A stretch of 42,117 nt of DNA, from NCBI GenBank assembly GCA_036897625.1, contig JAYMTA010000096.1, positions 1-42,117 on the forward strand, read 5' to 3'. The notes under the pieces were generated by a model. That model ran no database searches. It saw only the letters and a program-made list of their open reading frames with translations, and was not told where the DNA came from. Positions 1 to 12,500 of the stretch are shown here, piece by piece. The stretch is from Pelargonium cotyledonis. Lineage: Eukaryota > Streptophyta > Magnoliopsida > Geraniales > Geraniaceae. The number at the start of each line of letters is the position of its first letter. Position 1 is the first letter of the stretch. Position numbers and translations under genes: made by a program.

Positions 1-433
1 TTATTTCCGTTATGAAAAAAAAACTAAATTTTGAACGACAATAATAAAATTTAAGTAATCATTTATAACTTACTAAAACCTTGAATTATTTGCTAATTTT
101 GTCCGTAAAGGATCTCCAATGCATCCGTTTTTTATTCAAATCAAGCACATGTTGATGAACATTGAGAGATGTGTTTGTTGATTATATTATTTTTACAATA
201 TTGATAGATGAGTTTGTTCGTTATATTATTTTTACATAAAAATTATAAAAATATATAAAAGTAAGTAAACAAATAATAAAAAAAATACGAAACTCAAATT
301 TCAATAATTAAAATCAGGTGATAAGTATTAATTGACTGATTATGTAAATGTGAGAAAATGATTGACTTTTATATTTTTTGAAATGAATAAAATTATTAAT
401 TAAGAATTAAGAACAATATTTGAGAGGCATATT
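1..433. other. Upstream region of the RHM gene, no gene seen
   Basis: AT-rich sequence with no coding region I can support. It is the left edge of the window and presumably holds the promoter of the RHM gene, whose TATA box follows at 434-441. I see no other recognisable element. Confidence 0.6.
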
Positions 434-441
434 TATAAATA
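434..441 (+). promoter_or_regulatory. TATA box of the RHM gene
   Basis: A TATAAATA match lies about 30 bases upstream of a CT-rich, ATG-free leader that ends in a good splice donor at 611. This predicts transcription starting near 465-470. The position fits the leader and gene direction. There is no direct evidence of the start site. Confidence 0.6.
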
Positions 442-464
442 GCCGAGTGAATCCAACAAGCTCC

Positions 465-1334
465 TCACAGATCTCTTCTCTGTTGCCCTGTGAATCTTTC
501 CACTGTCGTCTTCGTCAAGTCATAGAGTAACCGCTTTTACTTAGCAAATACTAAAGATACTTTACTTTTGTGACAACAACATCATCGAAGGGTCACTTCC
601 CTTCTCTACTGTAAGTCCCTCGATCATTTCTTCATCTCTATTTTTCGTTTTCTACTGCAATTTCTGTACCAAATTCGTTCACTTTCCTGCAATTGCGGTT
701 CTGGGTCGCTCCGGAACACCTGATATTTTGTACCTAGATCTGTTTTCTCAACTGGGTTACTGGTGTTTCAGCTTGATTTTTATGGTCTCATGGACATCAA
801 TTTTCCTATCTGTATGTGCTTCTAGTCGCAATGCTGGTGTTTTTAATAGTATTGCTTTGGCCTTTGAGGGTTTTTGAGTTCTTGTTTAGTTGAGCCACAT
901 TTTCAGTAGATCTGTTGATTATGTATTTTTTATGTTGGAGGGAAATATATTTTTTTTTACTGACTGTTTGATTTGGAGAGAATCGTGGGATGCAAAATGG
1001 TCTGCATAATCACAACCTTGTCAATGATTCATGTTTTTATGTGTTTTTAAGAGAAAAATATGATAATTGTCACTGTATTGATCAGTTCCTGAATGACCTT
1101 TGTGTTTTAGTTTTTAAGATTTTAGTGCCAATGATTCACTTACTCCATTAAGAACACCTGTTACTTGTACTCCACAAAGTACTCAATCCTTCTCCAGTTT
1201 TATGTTGAAGTTCAAAGTTTTGCATCATAGCTTGATTAGCTTTTACTCAGAGGTATATTGTGTTTTCCATGATTACATTTTTGGAGTCGTGACATAAAGT
1301 TTTTGGTGTTGCACTATGCTTAACCAGGTTCGAT
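465..1334 (+). other. RHM 5' leader with leader intron 611-1327
   Basis: The first noncoding exon runs from about 465 to 610 and contains no ATG. A donor (ACT|GTAAGT) begins at 611 and an acceptor (AACCAG|GTTCG) ends at 1327, seven bases before the start codon. The 717-base intron is T-rich as expected for plants. Leader introns are common in strongly expressed plant genes and often raise expression. That effect is inferred here, not seen. Confidence 0.7.
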
Positions 1335-3453
1335 ATGGCTGGATACACACCAAAGAATATCCTCATTACTGGAGCTGCTGGCTTCATTGCATCCCATGTT
1401 TGCAACCGGCTCATCAGGAGCTACCCTGATTACAAGATTGTCGTCCTCGACAAGATGGATTACTGTTCAAACCTGAAGAATCTCAATCCTTCGAGGTCAT
1501 CACCTAACTTCAAGTTCATCAGGGGAGACATTGCCAGTGCCGACCTAGTCAACTTCATCCTCCTCACTGAGTCCATTGACACCATTATGCACTTTGCTGC
1601 CCAGACTCATGTTGACAACTCCTTTGGGAACAGTTTAGAATTCACCAAAAACAACATTTATGGCACTCATGTTCTGCTTGAAGCATGCAAGGTCACTGGG
1701 CAGATCAAACGGTTCATTCATGTGAGCACAGATGAGGTATACGGAGAGACTGATGAGGATGCTGTGGTTGGAAACCATGAGGCTTCGCAGCTTCTTCCAA
1801 CCAACCCGTATTCTGCAACTAAAGCTGGAGCAGAAATGCTTGTTATGGCATATGGGCGATCTTATGGATTACCTGTGATAACTACCAGAGGAAACAACGT
1901 GTATGGGCCAAATCAGTTCCCAGAAAAGCTGATTCCAAAGTTCATCCTTTTGGCCATGGAAGGAAAGCCTCTGCCCATTCACGGGGATGGATCAAATGTG
2001 CGGAGTTATCTATATTGTGAGGATGTTGCTGAGGCATTTGAAGTCATTCTTCACAAGGGTGAGGTTGGTCATGTTTACAACATTGGGACAAAGAAAGAAA
2101 GGAGAGTGATCGATGTAGCCAAGGATATCTGCAACCTTTTCTCTTTGAACCCAGATGCACAAATTAAGTTTGTTGAAAACAGGCCTTTTAATGACCAGAG
2201 GTACTTCTTGGACGATCAGAAGCTGAAGAACTTGGGATGGTCTGAACGGACTTCGTGGGAAGAAGGCCTGAAGAAGACTATGGAATGGTACATCAACAGT
2301 CCTGATTGGTGGGGAGATGTCTCCGGAGCATTGCTCCCTCATCCAAGAATGCTGATGGTTCCCGGAAATGAAGTCAATGGGTCTGACTTGAGCAAGTCTG
2401 CTTCCCTTGATAAGGTCAACAATCCTATGCCAAACCAAATGGTAGTTCCTGGTTCAAAAAACACTTCACCTTCTCAGAAACCGGCCATGAAATTCTTAAT
2501 TTATGGCAGAACAGGATGGATCGGAGGCCTTCTTGGAAAGATTTGTGAGAAGCAAGGAATTCCATTTGAGTATGGAAAAGGACAGTTGCAGGACCAATCA
2601 CAGCTGCTGGCTGATATTCGTAATGTGAAGCCAACACATGTCTTTAATGCTGCTGGAGTGACTGGTAGGCCTAATGTGGACTGGTGTGAATCTCATAAAC
2701 CAGAGACAATTCGCACCAATGTTGTCGGTACATTAACCTTGGCAGACGTCTGCAGAGAGCATGGACTCCTGATGATGAATTATGCCACTGGTTGTATTTT
2801 TGAGTATGATGCTGAACATCCCTTGGGGTCAGGCATTGGGTTCAAGGAGGAAGACACACCCAATTTCACTGGTTCATTCTACTCTAAAACGAAAGCCATG
2901 GTGATTCCTTAAACCGTCTGCTTGATCTTTATTACCGTTTTGTAATTTGTTTCTAATTTTGCAACCCAATAATACCTGTCTGTGACTTCTTTCCCAGGTT
3001 GAAGAGCTTTTGAAAGAATATGATAATGTATGCACCCTCAGAGTCCGGATGCCAATATCATCAGACCTCACCAATGTACGAAACTTCATCACAAAGATTG
3101 TGGGATACGACAAAGTGGTTAACATTCCAAACAGCATGACCGTCTTGGATGAGCTTCTACCGATTTCAGTTGAGATGGCGAAAAGGAACTGCAGGGGTAT
3201 ATGGAACTTCACGAATCCCGGGGTTGTGAGTCACAATGAGATCTTGGAGATGTACAAGAGCTACATTGATCCCAACTTCAAGTGGTCTAACTTCACATTG
3301 GAAGAGCAGGCCAAGGTGATCGTTGCCCCTAGAAGCAACAATGATATGGACGCATCCAAGTTGAAGAAAGAGTTCCCAGAGCTGTTATCTATTAAGGAAT
3401 CACTCATTAAGTATGTGTTTGAACCCAACAAGAACAAGAAAAGCTCTGCCTGA
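1335..3453 (+). CDS. RHM1: Trifunctional UDP-rhamnose synthase (RHM type)
   Basis: Cytosolic enzyme converting UDP-glucose to UDP-L-rhamnose, the donor for pectin (rhamnogalacturonan) and flavonoid rhamnosides. Coding exons are 1335-2900 and 2998-3453. The intron 2901-2997 has GT-AG ends and keeps frame, giving 673 residues against about 670 for the family. The N-terminal 4,6-dehydratase half has the NAD-binding loop GAAGFIAS (residues 13-20), STDEVYGE (131-138) and the Tyr159/Lys163 pair. A linker near 340-385 leads to the epimerase/reductase half, with GRTGWIGG (391-398) and Tyr516/Lys520, which lies at the exon junction. The second exon carries the conserved VVSHNEILEMYKSYIDP block. The start is the first ATG after the leader-intron acceptor and matches family N-termini. 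All key residues are present, so it looks functional. Family members RHM1, RHM2 and RHM3 are very alike, so the number in the symbol is a guess; the enzyme call is firm. Confidence 0.96.
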
Positions 3454-3725
3454 TTAGTGTTCACTGGTCAGTCCAAACCTTTCTCGATTCTCGTCTAGCT
3501 ACTAGCATTCCAGTTACTTTTCATGTCTTTAATTACCATCATTCATCAGTCCCGTTATTATTGCACAATAATTGCTAGCATAAATTTCACGAGTTATTGT
3601 CTGCTAAATTTAGTTTGTATGTTGTGATTTTGGTGAACTTCAGTTCGTCAAGATGTATTATGTTCTCTAAGCCTGCAAGCTTAAGGATGTGTAATTGTTT
3701 CTTATTTATAATCAATGAAGGTATC
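3454..3725 (+). other. RHM 3' untranslated region (approximate end)
   Basis: T-rich sequence after the TGA stop. Near 3700-3718 it contains TTTATAATCAATGAAGG, a plausible plant near-upstream polyadenylation context. The end point is an estimate. Confidence 0.45.
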
Positions 3726-6203
3726 TATTCATCGGTTGATAATCTGACATTCTATTGATATTTCATTTCAACGGTCATGTTGATATTGATAGCATTTATA
3801 GCGTACAACTGTTTGCGTCGGAGCAACATGTTAATATTCATTGTCTGGTTTTGGCTTCTACCTGTTTGTAGACGTACCTCCATTGTTGTTGCGGTGAAAG
3901 TGAAAGTGAAAGCTTTGTTAGGTGAAGAGTTATGCATTTGCATATATTCCTCGTGCTGCTCATGTTTTGGTAGGTGGTGGGGCTTTGCACAAAAGTCTGA
4001 AGGTTTTTCTTCATGAACTTGTTATCAAGTTCTTTTGTTGGGACATGAGTGGTAGAACTGGCCATTCGTGTTTTGGGTGACGTTTTTGCGGGTTCAAGTT
4101 GAGAAGACCTAACTCACCTCTCAAGAGGTGAGAGTTTCGGGTCAAGGGTTTTACCTAGACAATTTGATTTACTTGACATTATGTGTTGGAATTTTCTTTT
4201 AAGCTATTAGCATGTTGAATCTTACAGAAAAAAACCAATGATTCTGCAAGTTGCATGGTTTATATGGTTGGAGTGAAGTGATAATTAGTATGAAAAGTAT
4301 GTAGTGCAGTGATGAACTTCTGCACCAGAAAGATGATGCATTACAGCTTATATGTAGGATAATTTTGAAGTGGACACCAGCTATTTTGTCTCTTTTATGT
4401 CAAACTAATTGTCAGTCTAAACCATGTCCCATATACCACTCTCTTCATGTTATTATCACTCAAGAAAATGCTAATTTAAGCTTATAAGATGATATAAATA
4501 CAATATTCAATCAATAATATTGTACCAAATCAAATTTTGGGTATATTTGGAAAGGCGGAATTTCCGAAATATAAATACACAAAAAAGTATCAATATAATT
4601 ATCTACGCGCTTGTCAGTGTCGTTGAGCCTCCATGTCAATCCTAACACGCAGGACTTTCTGTCATGTCACCTGCTACTCGGGGGACCTCTCTCACCACAT
4701 CAACATCTATCGACTATCGTTACCTCGTCCTATCAACATCTGACACGTTGGTACTCCTTGTTGTGTTATGCTCTTCTCCCCCTTTGGTCTTTGTATGCCC
4801 TAACCATAAGAAGCACGCGTTTTCCTCCACCATATTAGGGCTCTATTTCACAAGATTCTGCGACCTCACATGAAGGACGGTATTTTGCATGCAATCACTT
4901 CTTGCTCTCACATGATTCATGCGCCCTCACATTATAGATTGTGTTCTTCACCACTCTAGAGTGTTCTCTCGCAAGATTTATGCATCATCACCGTAAGTGT
5001 GTTATGTCCTTTCAAGCTATATTGACTACTCACTACCTCAGAAATTGGGGCGTCCTCATTATTGTTGCAGTTCATCACTCCTAAATCTAAGCTCAAGCCT
5101 GCACCAAGAAGAACGTCTCACCCTCGCCACAAAGAAGTTGCATATATCATCCCACATTGTATCATGACCTTGACACGTGACACACACACCTGAACCTCTC
5201 TTACACCTTGTCCAACCAGTCTAGACTGACGATCAGACCACATTTAAATCAACTTAACCCCTTGAACATGATATCCAATCCCTAACTATTATTTTCACGT
5301 AAATTAATTTCTAAAGCTATTTTTAAGCCATGATTGTCCTTGTACATTTCCTAGGGTAACAATAATCTTTTATACAATTTTGCGATATTTTTATAACTCA
5401 ATTTCACACTCTCTAAAATCACTAGGAAGACACAGACAACGTCGATCAGCTGAACTCCTCTTGAGACCCTTCTAAAAATGTCATATAGAGACCCTCATTA
5501 CGCATGGCCCATAATTCTTAATCCTAATACAATTTGAAATCACCATGTGTTAACAAAGATATCAAATTTACAAGATGGACCATATTTGCTCGACTTCAAC
5601 ATGGATAAAAAGTGTATAATCAGCTACAGCAGTATGTGGATGTGTGGCTCAAGGACCCACACCAACTGGATGCGAACACGTATACAAATCATCAATCATA
5701 CGTCCACAGTGGGCCCCAAATTGCATGTTACGTTGCTGAAACTAAGGTAGACAAATTTACATGCCAATGTTGTGGGTCCATCAAGGCAAGTGAGAGTCCC
5801 ACATGATGCATCATGGTGATGCACCTTACCATATTCCGTCCCATCTTTTCATCTTTAATGCTTCTCGTTTTGGGTACACAAGATTTAAACACCATGTGAT
5901 TCATTTCATGCTCTGCGTAAATAAATTCTTACTTTGACTTTCTTTTCCTCATTGTAATTAATGTGTCTCCACAAAATTAAAATTATTTTGAAAATAAAAT
6001 TAGGATAATCTGTTTTTTTTTTTTCATTAAATTGAACTTACATGACGTGTTCGATATACATCATTTATGTTAGATATCTTTGTTATTGACTCAAATCTTG
6101 AATAAGAAGCAATAATTTAATTACATATTGTGATTAATTTGTCGGTGGTCAAATGTTATTATATACATAATTGAATGTTGTATCATAAGTCATTATGCAT
6201 AGA
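3726..6203. other. Intergenic region, no gene supported
   Basis: Only short, unrecognised open frames occur here. The stretch 4600-5830 is noticeably richer in C and G than its surroundings and includes the decayed tandem repeat listed separately, which suggests old repetitive DNA. I recognise no transposase, reverse transcriptase or RNA gene. Confidence 0.55.
4780..5100 (+). repeat. Degenerate tandem repeat, about 60-bp unit, four to five copies
   Basis: Units sharing the core ATTCATGCGCCCTCACAT can be aligned by eye. Cores lie near 4791 (TTGTATGCCCTAACCAT), 4855 (ATTCTGCGACCTCACAT), 4914 (ATTCATGCGCCCTCACAT), 4976 (ATTTATGCATCATCACC) and 5043 (AATTGGGGCGTCCTCATT). Spacing is close to 60 bases for the middle units. 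Copies are diverged by substitutions and small indels, so this is an old array and codes for no protein I can see. Confidence 0.55.
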
Positions 6204-6362
6204 GAACCACTAAGAGTAACGCAGTTGGTTAATCTAACTGAGTGAGTGAGAGGAGGTCTCAGAATCAATTCTCACTCAACATATCTTTGGTGGTGGTGGT
6301 AGTGTAAGAGATCACTTTGGTACGGTAAGGTTTCAAAAACTCTAGGCTATAGTTAAAAAAAA
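6204..6362 (+). mobile_element. tRNA-derived SINE
   Basis: An RNA polymerase III box A match, TAACGCAGTTGG, lies at 6217-6228. A box B-like match, AGAATCAATTCTC, lies at 6261-6273, about 33 bases further on, which is the spacing in tRNA genes. The head is followed by a unique body and ends in an A-run at 6355-6362. No anticodon arm or acceptor pairing consistent with a working tRNA is evident, so I call a SINE rather than a tRNA. Flanking target-site duplications are unclear; ATAGA occurs on both sides but is too short to rely on. Confidence 0.6.
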
Positions 6363-7282
6363 TAGACTCTTTCCTAAACACTATTTGTTACTTGTATATA
6401 TACAAGTCAATTTAGATATTTAGGTACATTATATTAAGTTGTTGTATCACATCATATATAAATGATTTGTGTTTAAAATATAACTGTATGATAAATTTTT
6501 TTGGTAAAATGTATTTTCTTTTCGAGTTAAGGATTTGATATTTACTAAATGTTTTTATAAGAATACTTCGACATTTTCATCATGGGTCATATATCATTGA
6601 ACTCAAGAATAAATATACTTGTAAGTTGTGACACTTTGACACATTACATTTGATTGTGAAATTTTAACGGTTAAATAGATGAGAAATCAATATTGTTATT
6701 GTTAAAATGTATTAGTCCGAAAAATAAAGAAAATACACAAATTAAAATCGCAATTGTTCATATCATTTAACTAAGAACAATGTGACGACAACCTCTCATG
6801 AATTGAATTATAGTGTTATCAAAACAATTCAAATTATTTGCGTATCGTTAGAATATGTTTGTTAGAATTAATATAAAAAATTAAAAACAAGACATATATT
6901 AGATGGTCTATATATTTATAAATCCGATAACAAAATCAATAAGAAATATAACATGATTTTTTTTAGCTCATGTGATAACATGCACTGAAACTCAAAAATT
7001 GTCATAAACACTCTTACAAAACAATTAACAATGTCATTTACACACCAACACGAGAAAATAGATAATATAGTTTAATCGAAGGTCAAAAGTTTAATTACAA
7101 TCAAATTGTAATTCTATTTGATGCAAAAGTGTTAAAAGTTGGTTGGGAGAGTTACGTCAATCTTGTGATCCGATCTGGCTTTAATGGATATTATTTTTAT
7201 TGTGACGCGCTTTAAATGTGTCGATCTCATGTTGGTTGTGCGTCCGCTTAAAATTTTTGTGGATAGAGAAAAGTATTAAGTA
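6363..7282. other. AT-rich intergenic region
   Basis: No open frame of note, no RNA gene and no repeat that I recognise. Composition is strongly AT-rich throughout. Confidence 0.6.
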
Positions 7283-7534
7283 CTCCCTCCGTCCCAAAAT
7301 GAGTGTCTTGTTTTCATTTTTTGCAAAAATTAAAAATAACAAGAGAAGTTAGTGTGTTTTCAATATTACCCTCACTTTTCCACTTACACCCCATGTGCAA
7401 ATATGCCTATGTGCGTAAGTGATATGGGTAATATGGAAAAAACAATAATATAATAGCTTAAAAATAGAAACATGACACTCATTTTGGGACAAAAAAATTA
7501 GACGAAAAAGACACTCATTTTTGGACGGAGAAAG
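7283..7534. mobile_element. Stowaway-like MITE (Tc1/mariner-type)
   Basis: The left end reads CTCCCTCCGTCCCAAAATGA and the right end is its inverted, slightly gapped counterpart (ATTTTTGGACGGAG near 7518-7530). The element is flanked by TA at 7281-7282 and 7535-7536, the target duplication of Tc1/mariner elements. The length of about 252 bases and the CTCCCTCCGT terminus are typical of Stowaway MITEs. A second internal copy of the inverted end (CACTCATTTTGGGACA) lies near 7475-7490. It has no coding capacity, so any movement would need a transposase supplied from elsewhere. Confidence 0.85.
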
Positions 7535-7536
7535 TA

Positions 7537-8780
7537 CTATTTAGATTTCAATCTCTAGTAATTAATAACAAAAAGTAAAATTAATGGAGTATATTTGTAC
7601 GATAGTGAAAAGATGGAGACTAGATGGTCACTATCTCTTCTTATTAAAGATATCAAATCTGTCTTTAAACTATTGATTTTAGGATTTATCAACTGTCGGT
7701 AAGGGAAAGAAGAAGAAAATCTCATGAAATCAATAGTGTTTAAGCAAAAGATTGTGGTAGTTAATGGGTTAATTAATAGTTTTAAAAGTATAATCTCATA
7801 AAAGTTGATTCTTTTGACATATTGTCAAGAATCAAGATAGTTCTAGCTTTTTCCCCTGGATTTTTTCCTTCCATTTTACCGATTGTTAATTTTGTTACTT
7901 TTAAACGCAATTATAATGCTTAAGTTGATAGATAAAGAGTTTAACTAGTATTTCAAGTTGTAAATAACTTCACATCATTTTAATACGAGATTTCTTAACA
8001 CTTTCTCTATGTAAAAACTGGATAAGAGAGATAGACTTAAGTTGAGAGTATAACACTCTCCACCCTTATGACCGAATTAGAGAGATAGATGTAGGCCTCA
8101 CGTGGACGATTGACTTAATTCATTAGTATTAGATGACATTCATCTCACATGCAAATCAAATGAGAGAGAATGAATATCGAGCCTCACACTCTCCTTACAA
8201 AGACACGCCAAAGGTCCCCTGACTCATCTGGACTCGAGGACGCTACCCGAATTTGTAGGCACTCCTAGAAGCTCACACAAATCGCGCGATGCTTGAAATG
8301 AGCAAAGAGATTTCGAATTAATAAATAAACAATATAGAGCATTACTAGAAGCAATCAACACTCTTAAAGATTTTTCTACAAAACTCTTGCAGAGCGTGTG
8401 GAGGTTCTGAATCTCACCTAATGCTCGTGGATAACATGCCCGAAAGGTTATGGTCAAAACCCACCATGGTTCCCAATTAGACGCTATTATGTCTCTAACT
8501 TGATTTGTAAGTATAAGCGATCTCATTTTTTTTACATTTATAGATGAAGTGTCCGAATACAAAATAAATACTACTAATAAATTAGAAAAAAAATACATAA
8601 TTGGAAAAAGTAAGATTGAGAGATAATCAGATAAAAAGAGAGACAGAGCAGTGAGTCTGTAGAGTACATCAATAGCAGTAGCAGCGTGATCTTCTTCACT
8701 CTCGGAACCTTCACAATTTTTGATTTCTAGCTCCTCAACTCTCTTCCTCTTCCTCTTCACCACTTCACAATCTCTTCTTC
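7537..8780. other. Intergenic region upstream of the GAUT15-like gene
   Basis: No supported gene. A 179-codon frame on the - strand at 8224-8763 has no family resemblance and overlaps the CT-rich leader of the next gene, so I leave it out. The promoter of the glycosyltransferase gene presumably lies in the last few hundred bases; I see no clear TATA box. Confidence 0.5.
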
Positions 8781-9039
8781 TTTTTCTTCTTCAATTCACT
8801 AACTCACCACTCTGCGGCAACTTCTCATTCTTTCATTCAATGCTGTCTTGATTCTTCATCTTTTTCTCGGCGTTTCATTTCCAGTTGCAGAATCGCAATC
8901 TACGATGAAATCGCCATCAGATCTTGTCATCTGAGCACCAATATCCGCTACTGCAATTGATTCTATTCGATCCCAATCGATTCATGGATTACTTTTCGGA
9001 GGTTCTCTCGATCGCTACTGAAACAAGGTTATTTCGAAC
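8781..9039 (+). other. GAUT15-like 5' leader with three short upstream ORFs
   Basis: CT-rich sequence typical of a plant 5' untranslated region. It holds three short frames: 8840-8851 (3 codons plus stop), 8905-8934 (9 codons plus stop, MKSPSDLVI) and 8984-9043 (19 codons plus stop, [19 protein letters not shown]). The third ends at TGA 9041-9043, overlapping the main ATG at 9040 as ATGA. The transcription start is unknown, so the number present in the mRNA depends on it, but the last is almost certainly included. Confidence 0.6.
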
Positions 9040-9477
9040 ATGAAGTTCTATATTTCCACCACGGGGATTAAGAGAGTCCCTTTCCCCCCCGCGCCGCCGG
9101 GGGCCTCCGGCGGCGGCAAGAGCAGGCGGATTTGGAGCCGGTCGGTGATGCCGGTGGTGTTGGTGCTCGGACTACTTTTGCCCTTTCTTTTCGTTAGAAT
9201 TGCTTTTTTGATGCTCGAATCCACCGCTGCTTGCTCTTCCTCTCCTGGTAATTTTCGATATTGTCTTCTTCTACTGTTTTACTTCGCTGTGATTTTTTAC
9301 GGTAGTTCTATTTCTGTGCATTCCAGCTGTTTGGCTGATTTTATTGTATCTTGTGCCCTAATTACTTGTACTGCATTTTTATTGTGTGTATATATAAAAT
9401 GCAGATTGTACAGGATGGAGATTTTTCAGTGGGAGTGACACTTCTCTGGTATGTATTTTCATCAAATCATAATAATT

Positions 9478-9520
<43 letters not shown>

Positions 9521-12500
9521 CCACGCTATATATTTTTGCACAGCATGAATTCATTCAATTATGTAGAAGTGTTTAATGGGATCTTGATATGGAACTATGC
9601 ATATTGAAGAAGACAAGTATGGGGGTTGTTGAGTGAATTACAAGTTAGCAATTACTACTAGTGATTTGGAGTTTGGAATTTGGAATTTTATGCTGATACC
9701 TTTTGGATATTTTATTTTATTTAGAACTAAACTATTGAGAAACAATTTTCTAAATTTTATTTTACAAGTTGAAGAAAGAATAATCTTCATCATCCATGAT
9801 GAAGACTACTAGCTAGCATTATCAAGATTTGTCACCTACTTATATTTTTATATTCTCTCATTGTCTTCAAATTTGACTTGGGTCTTGAACTTTTGTACAA
9901 ATATTATTACTTGCCCAATACAAAGTGCTCCTGTACTTGTTTTTCTCATTTTATTTCTGGGTTGCTATCAGTTGAGTGTTATTTTGATCAAGACAAAACG
10001 AATTGTTGGTTTACGTTATGGAAGAAAGACATGTATATGTGATATTAGATTTTTAAAGAGGGTTTCAAATTATTCAGTTATCTTTATGATGATTGTTTCA
10101 TTATAGGTATATTTCTATTTAATTTGAGAGTAGTGAGTCTCAGCTAAAACACAACTAAAATAGATTTGAGCAGATACTTCGCATACACAAATTCATTTAA
10201 GCCAATATGAGTTCTAATTTGTGAGGTACATCTTCCCCTCAGTTTAATTGGGTCTTAGTCTATGAAAGAGACTTTTTTCTCTTTCTGTGCATATATTTTT
10301 TTTTCTTGAAAAACACTAGAAAGGGCATTTTGGTTATAAGCCGACACTAGCTGGTGGTATTTGTGTCCTAAAAAATAAGTACAGTTCGTGGATAAGTGCA
10401 ATTTTTGCAAAATGTCGGTATTTCATATCCACAATTCTCTTTCTCTGACACGTGGCAAGTTGTGCTGCAATAATAATTTTTTAATCTTATTTTATTACCC
10501 ACTTGTACATAAAATAATTAATCCATAAAGAAAGAATTGCAATAATTGGTGGGGTCCTATTTCTATTTCCACAGCTATTTGACCTCTTCCACTCTGTCTC
10601 TTTGTGGGAACAAGCTTGTATGTGATGTGGAAGCAGCCATATAGGAATGTAATAGGAATAGGAAGAAGCATTTTCCCCCTTTCTTTTTGACTAAAGAGAC
10701 CTTCATGATTATGATGCATCATGCATGAAATGATAAGCTTTTTGGGTTCCCATGTGAGTTGTGACCACATCATCATTTACATGTCAACACGGTTTGTGGG
10801 ATCAAGGGTTGGAAATTGATGTTGATGAATGATATGTGTGGTGATTCTGTCTGCATGTACATAAAGAGGCTGAGAGATGAACTGACTAGAGCATTACTGG
10901 AGGCAAAGGATGGTAACAGTAACGAAGAGGGTTCTTTTCAGTCATTCAATGAGCTTGTGAAGGATATGACATCAAACAGACAAGACATTAAGGCCTTTGC
11001 CTTCAAGACCAAGGCAATGGTATAATTTCTTAACTACACTTTTGTCTCTATTTGCCCCAATTGATGTGTTGTTTTGTTTTCTGTGTTTTTTACTCCTTAT
11101 TCTATCTGTTTCTCCATTGGTAAATGGTAAGCATAAAAAAAAAAAAAAAAAAAATGGTAAGCATAATTTCTTGTACAGTTTATTACTTATTGCAAGGTCA
11201 GGTTTGGGCCCAACAATTTGCATCTGTTATCATATGTGGAGAACTATGTACACTAACAACAAAACCATTTTTCAAACAATGTGGGGGTAGGCCACATGAA
11301 TCCTTTAGCAAAATACTTAAGTGATCTTCTGCTTGTATTCTTTCTACCCATAGGCTCCATTCTATCTAATGCTATCTCATTTGTTACACCAAGTATTTAT
11401 GTCTTTCTGCATTATTATTTCTTTTCATGCTAACTTATCTTCACACCTAATTCTTTTAGTTTATCATAACTGAACTCTCACATTTCCTTAAGAGTCACAT
11501 GTCCAAGCAACCTTAATAAATGGTTTTCATTTCCCCAACTGCTGCTCCTAATCTCATCATTCCTAGTTTTACAACTTTACTACCTCTTTGGAGCCCCTGC
11601 ATTTGGAGCCATACAACATAGTTGGGGAACCATGTAAATCTTCAAAAAATTATGCTTCTGATATCTGCTTTTGACCAGGGGGAGAGCTGTGCATGATTTT
11701 ATCTATATCTCTATCTGTGTGTTTGTGACTAAGAAGTAAAAACCAGTTACCAATTGCTGTGCTGACTTATAAATGCTCTTGCAATCTCATGGTAATATAT
11801 AGTGCTTGGGCCTACGAGGAGTAATTCTAACAAATAGTCACACAGTTGTACAAAGTTTGGTTGGGGAGGAAAATTTGGTTAGAAAGGTAAGTTTTATGGG
11901 TGACTAGTTGTTGTAGGAAATTGGATAATATCGGTGCTAATCATCTTACAACCTAAAGTGATTTTTCGTTCAAATGAATCTGCAGTTACTGAGAATGGAG
12001 CGCAATGTTCAATTAGCCAAACAGCAGGAATCTATTTACTGGCATTTAGCTTCACATGGTGTCCCTAAGAGCCTACATTGTTTTTGCCTCAAATTGGCAG
12101 AAGAGTATGCAGTAAATTCTATGGCTCGAGCTCGATTACCTTCACCAGAATATGTTTTTCGCCTCATTGATCCTTCCTTCAACCATGTGGTTCTCCTAAC
12201 TGATAATGTCCTTGCTGCCTCTGTGGTTGTTTCTTCTACCATTCGGCATTCAGTCAATCCTGAAAAACTGGTATTTCACATAGTCACGGACAAGAAAACT
12301 TACACTCCAATGCACGCGTGGTTTGCAACAAATTCTGTAAAACCAGCAATAGTGGAAGTTAAGGGATTGCATCAATACTATTGGGCTGAGGAAGTTAATG
12401 TTGGAGTCAAAGAAATATTAGAGATTCATAGACTAACATGGGCTCATTACTATCAAAACTTGAAAGATGTGTTGGAGTATATGGTGGAGCATAAAAGATA

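Noticed and set aside
2010..2438. Open frame antisense to RHM
   Set aside because: It is the reverse-strand shadow of a strongly conserved coding exon.
6204..6280. Possible functional tRNA gene
   Set aside because: Box A and box B are present but there is no convincing cloverleaf, anticodon arm or acceptor stem, and an A-tail follows, so a SINE fits better.
8224..8763. 179-codon open frame on the - strand
   Set aside because: No family resemblance; its first part is the reverse of the CT-rich GAUT15 leader, and the rest is low-complexity hydrophobic sequence.
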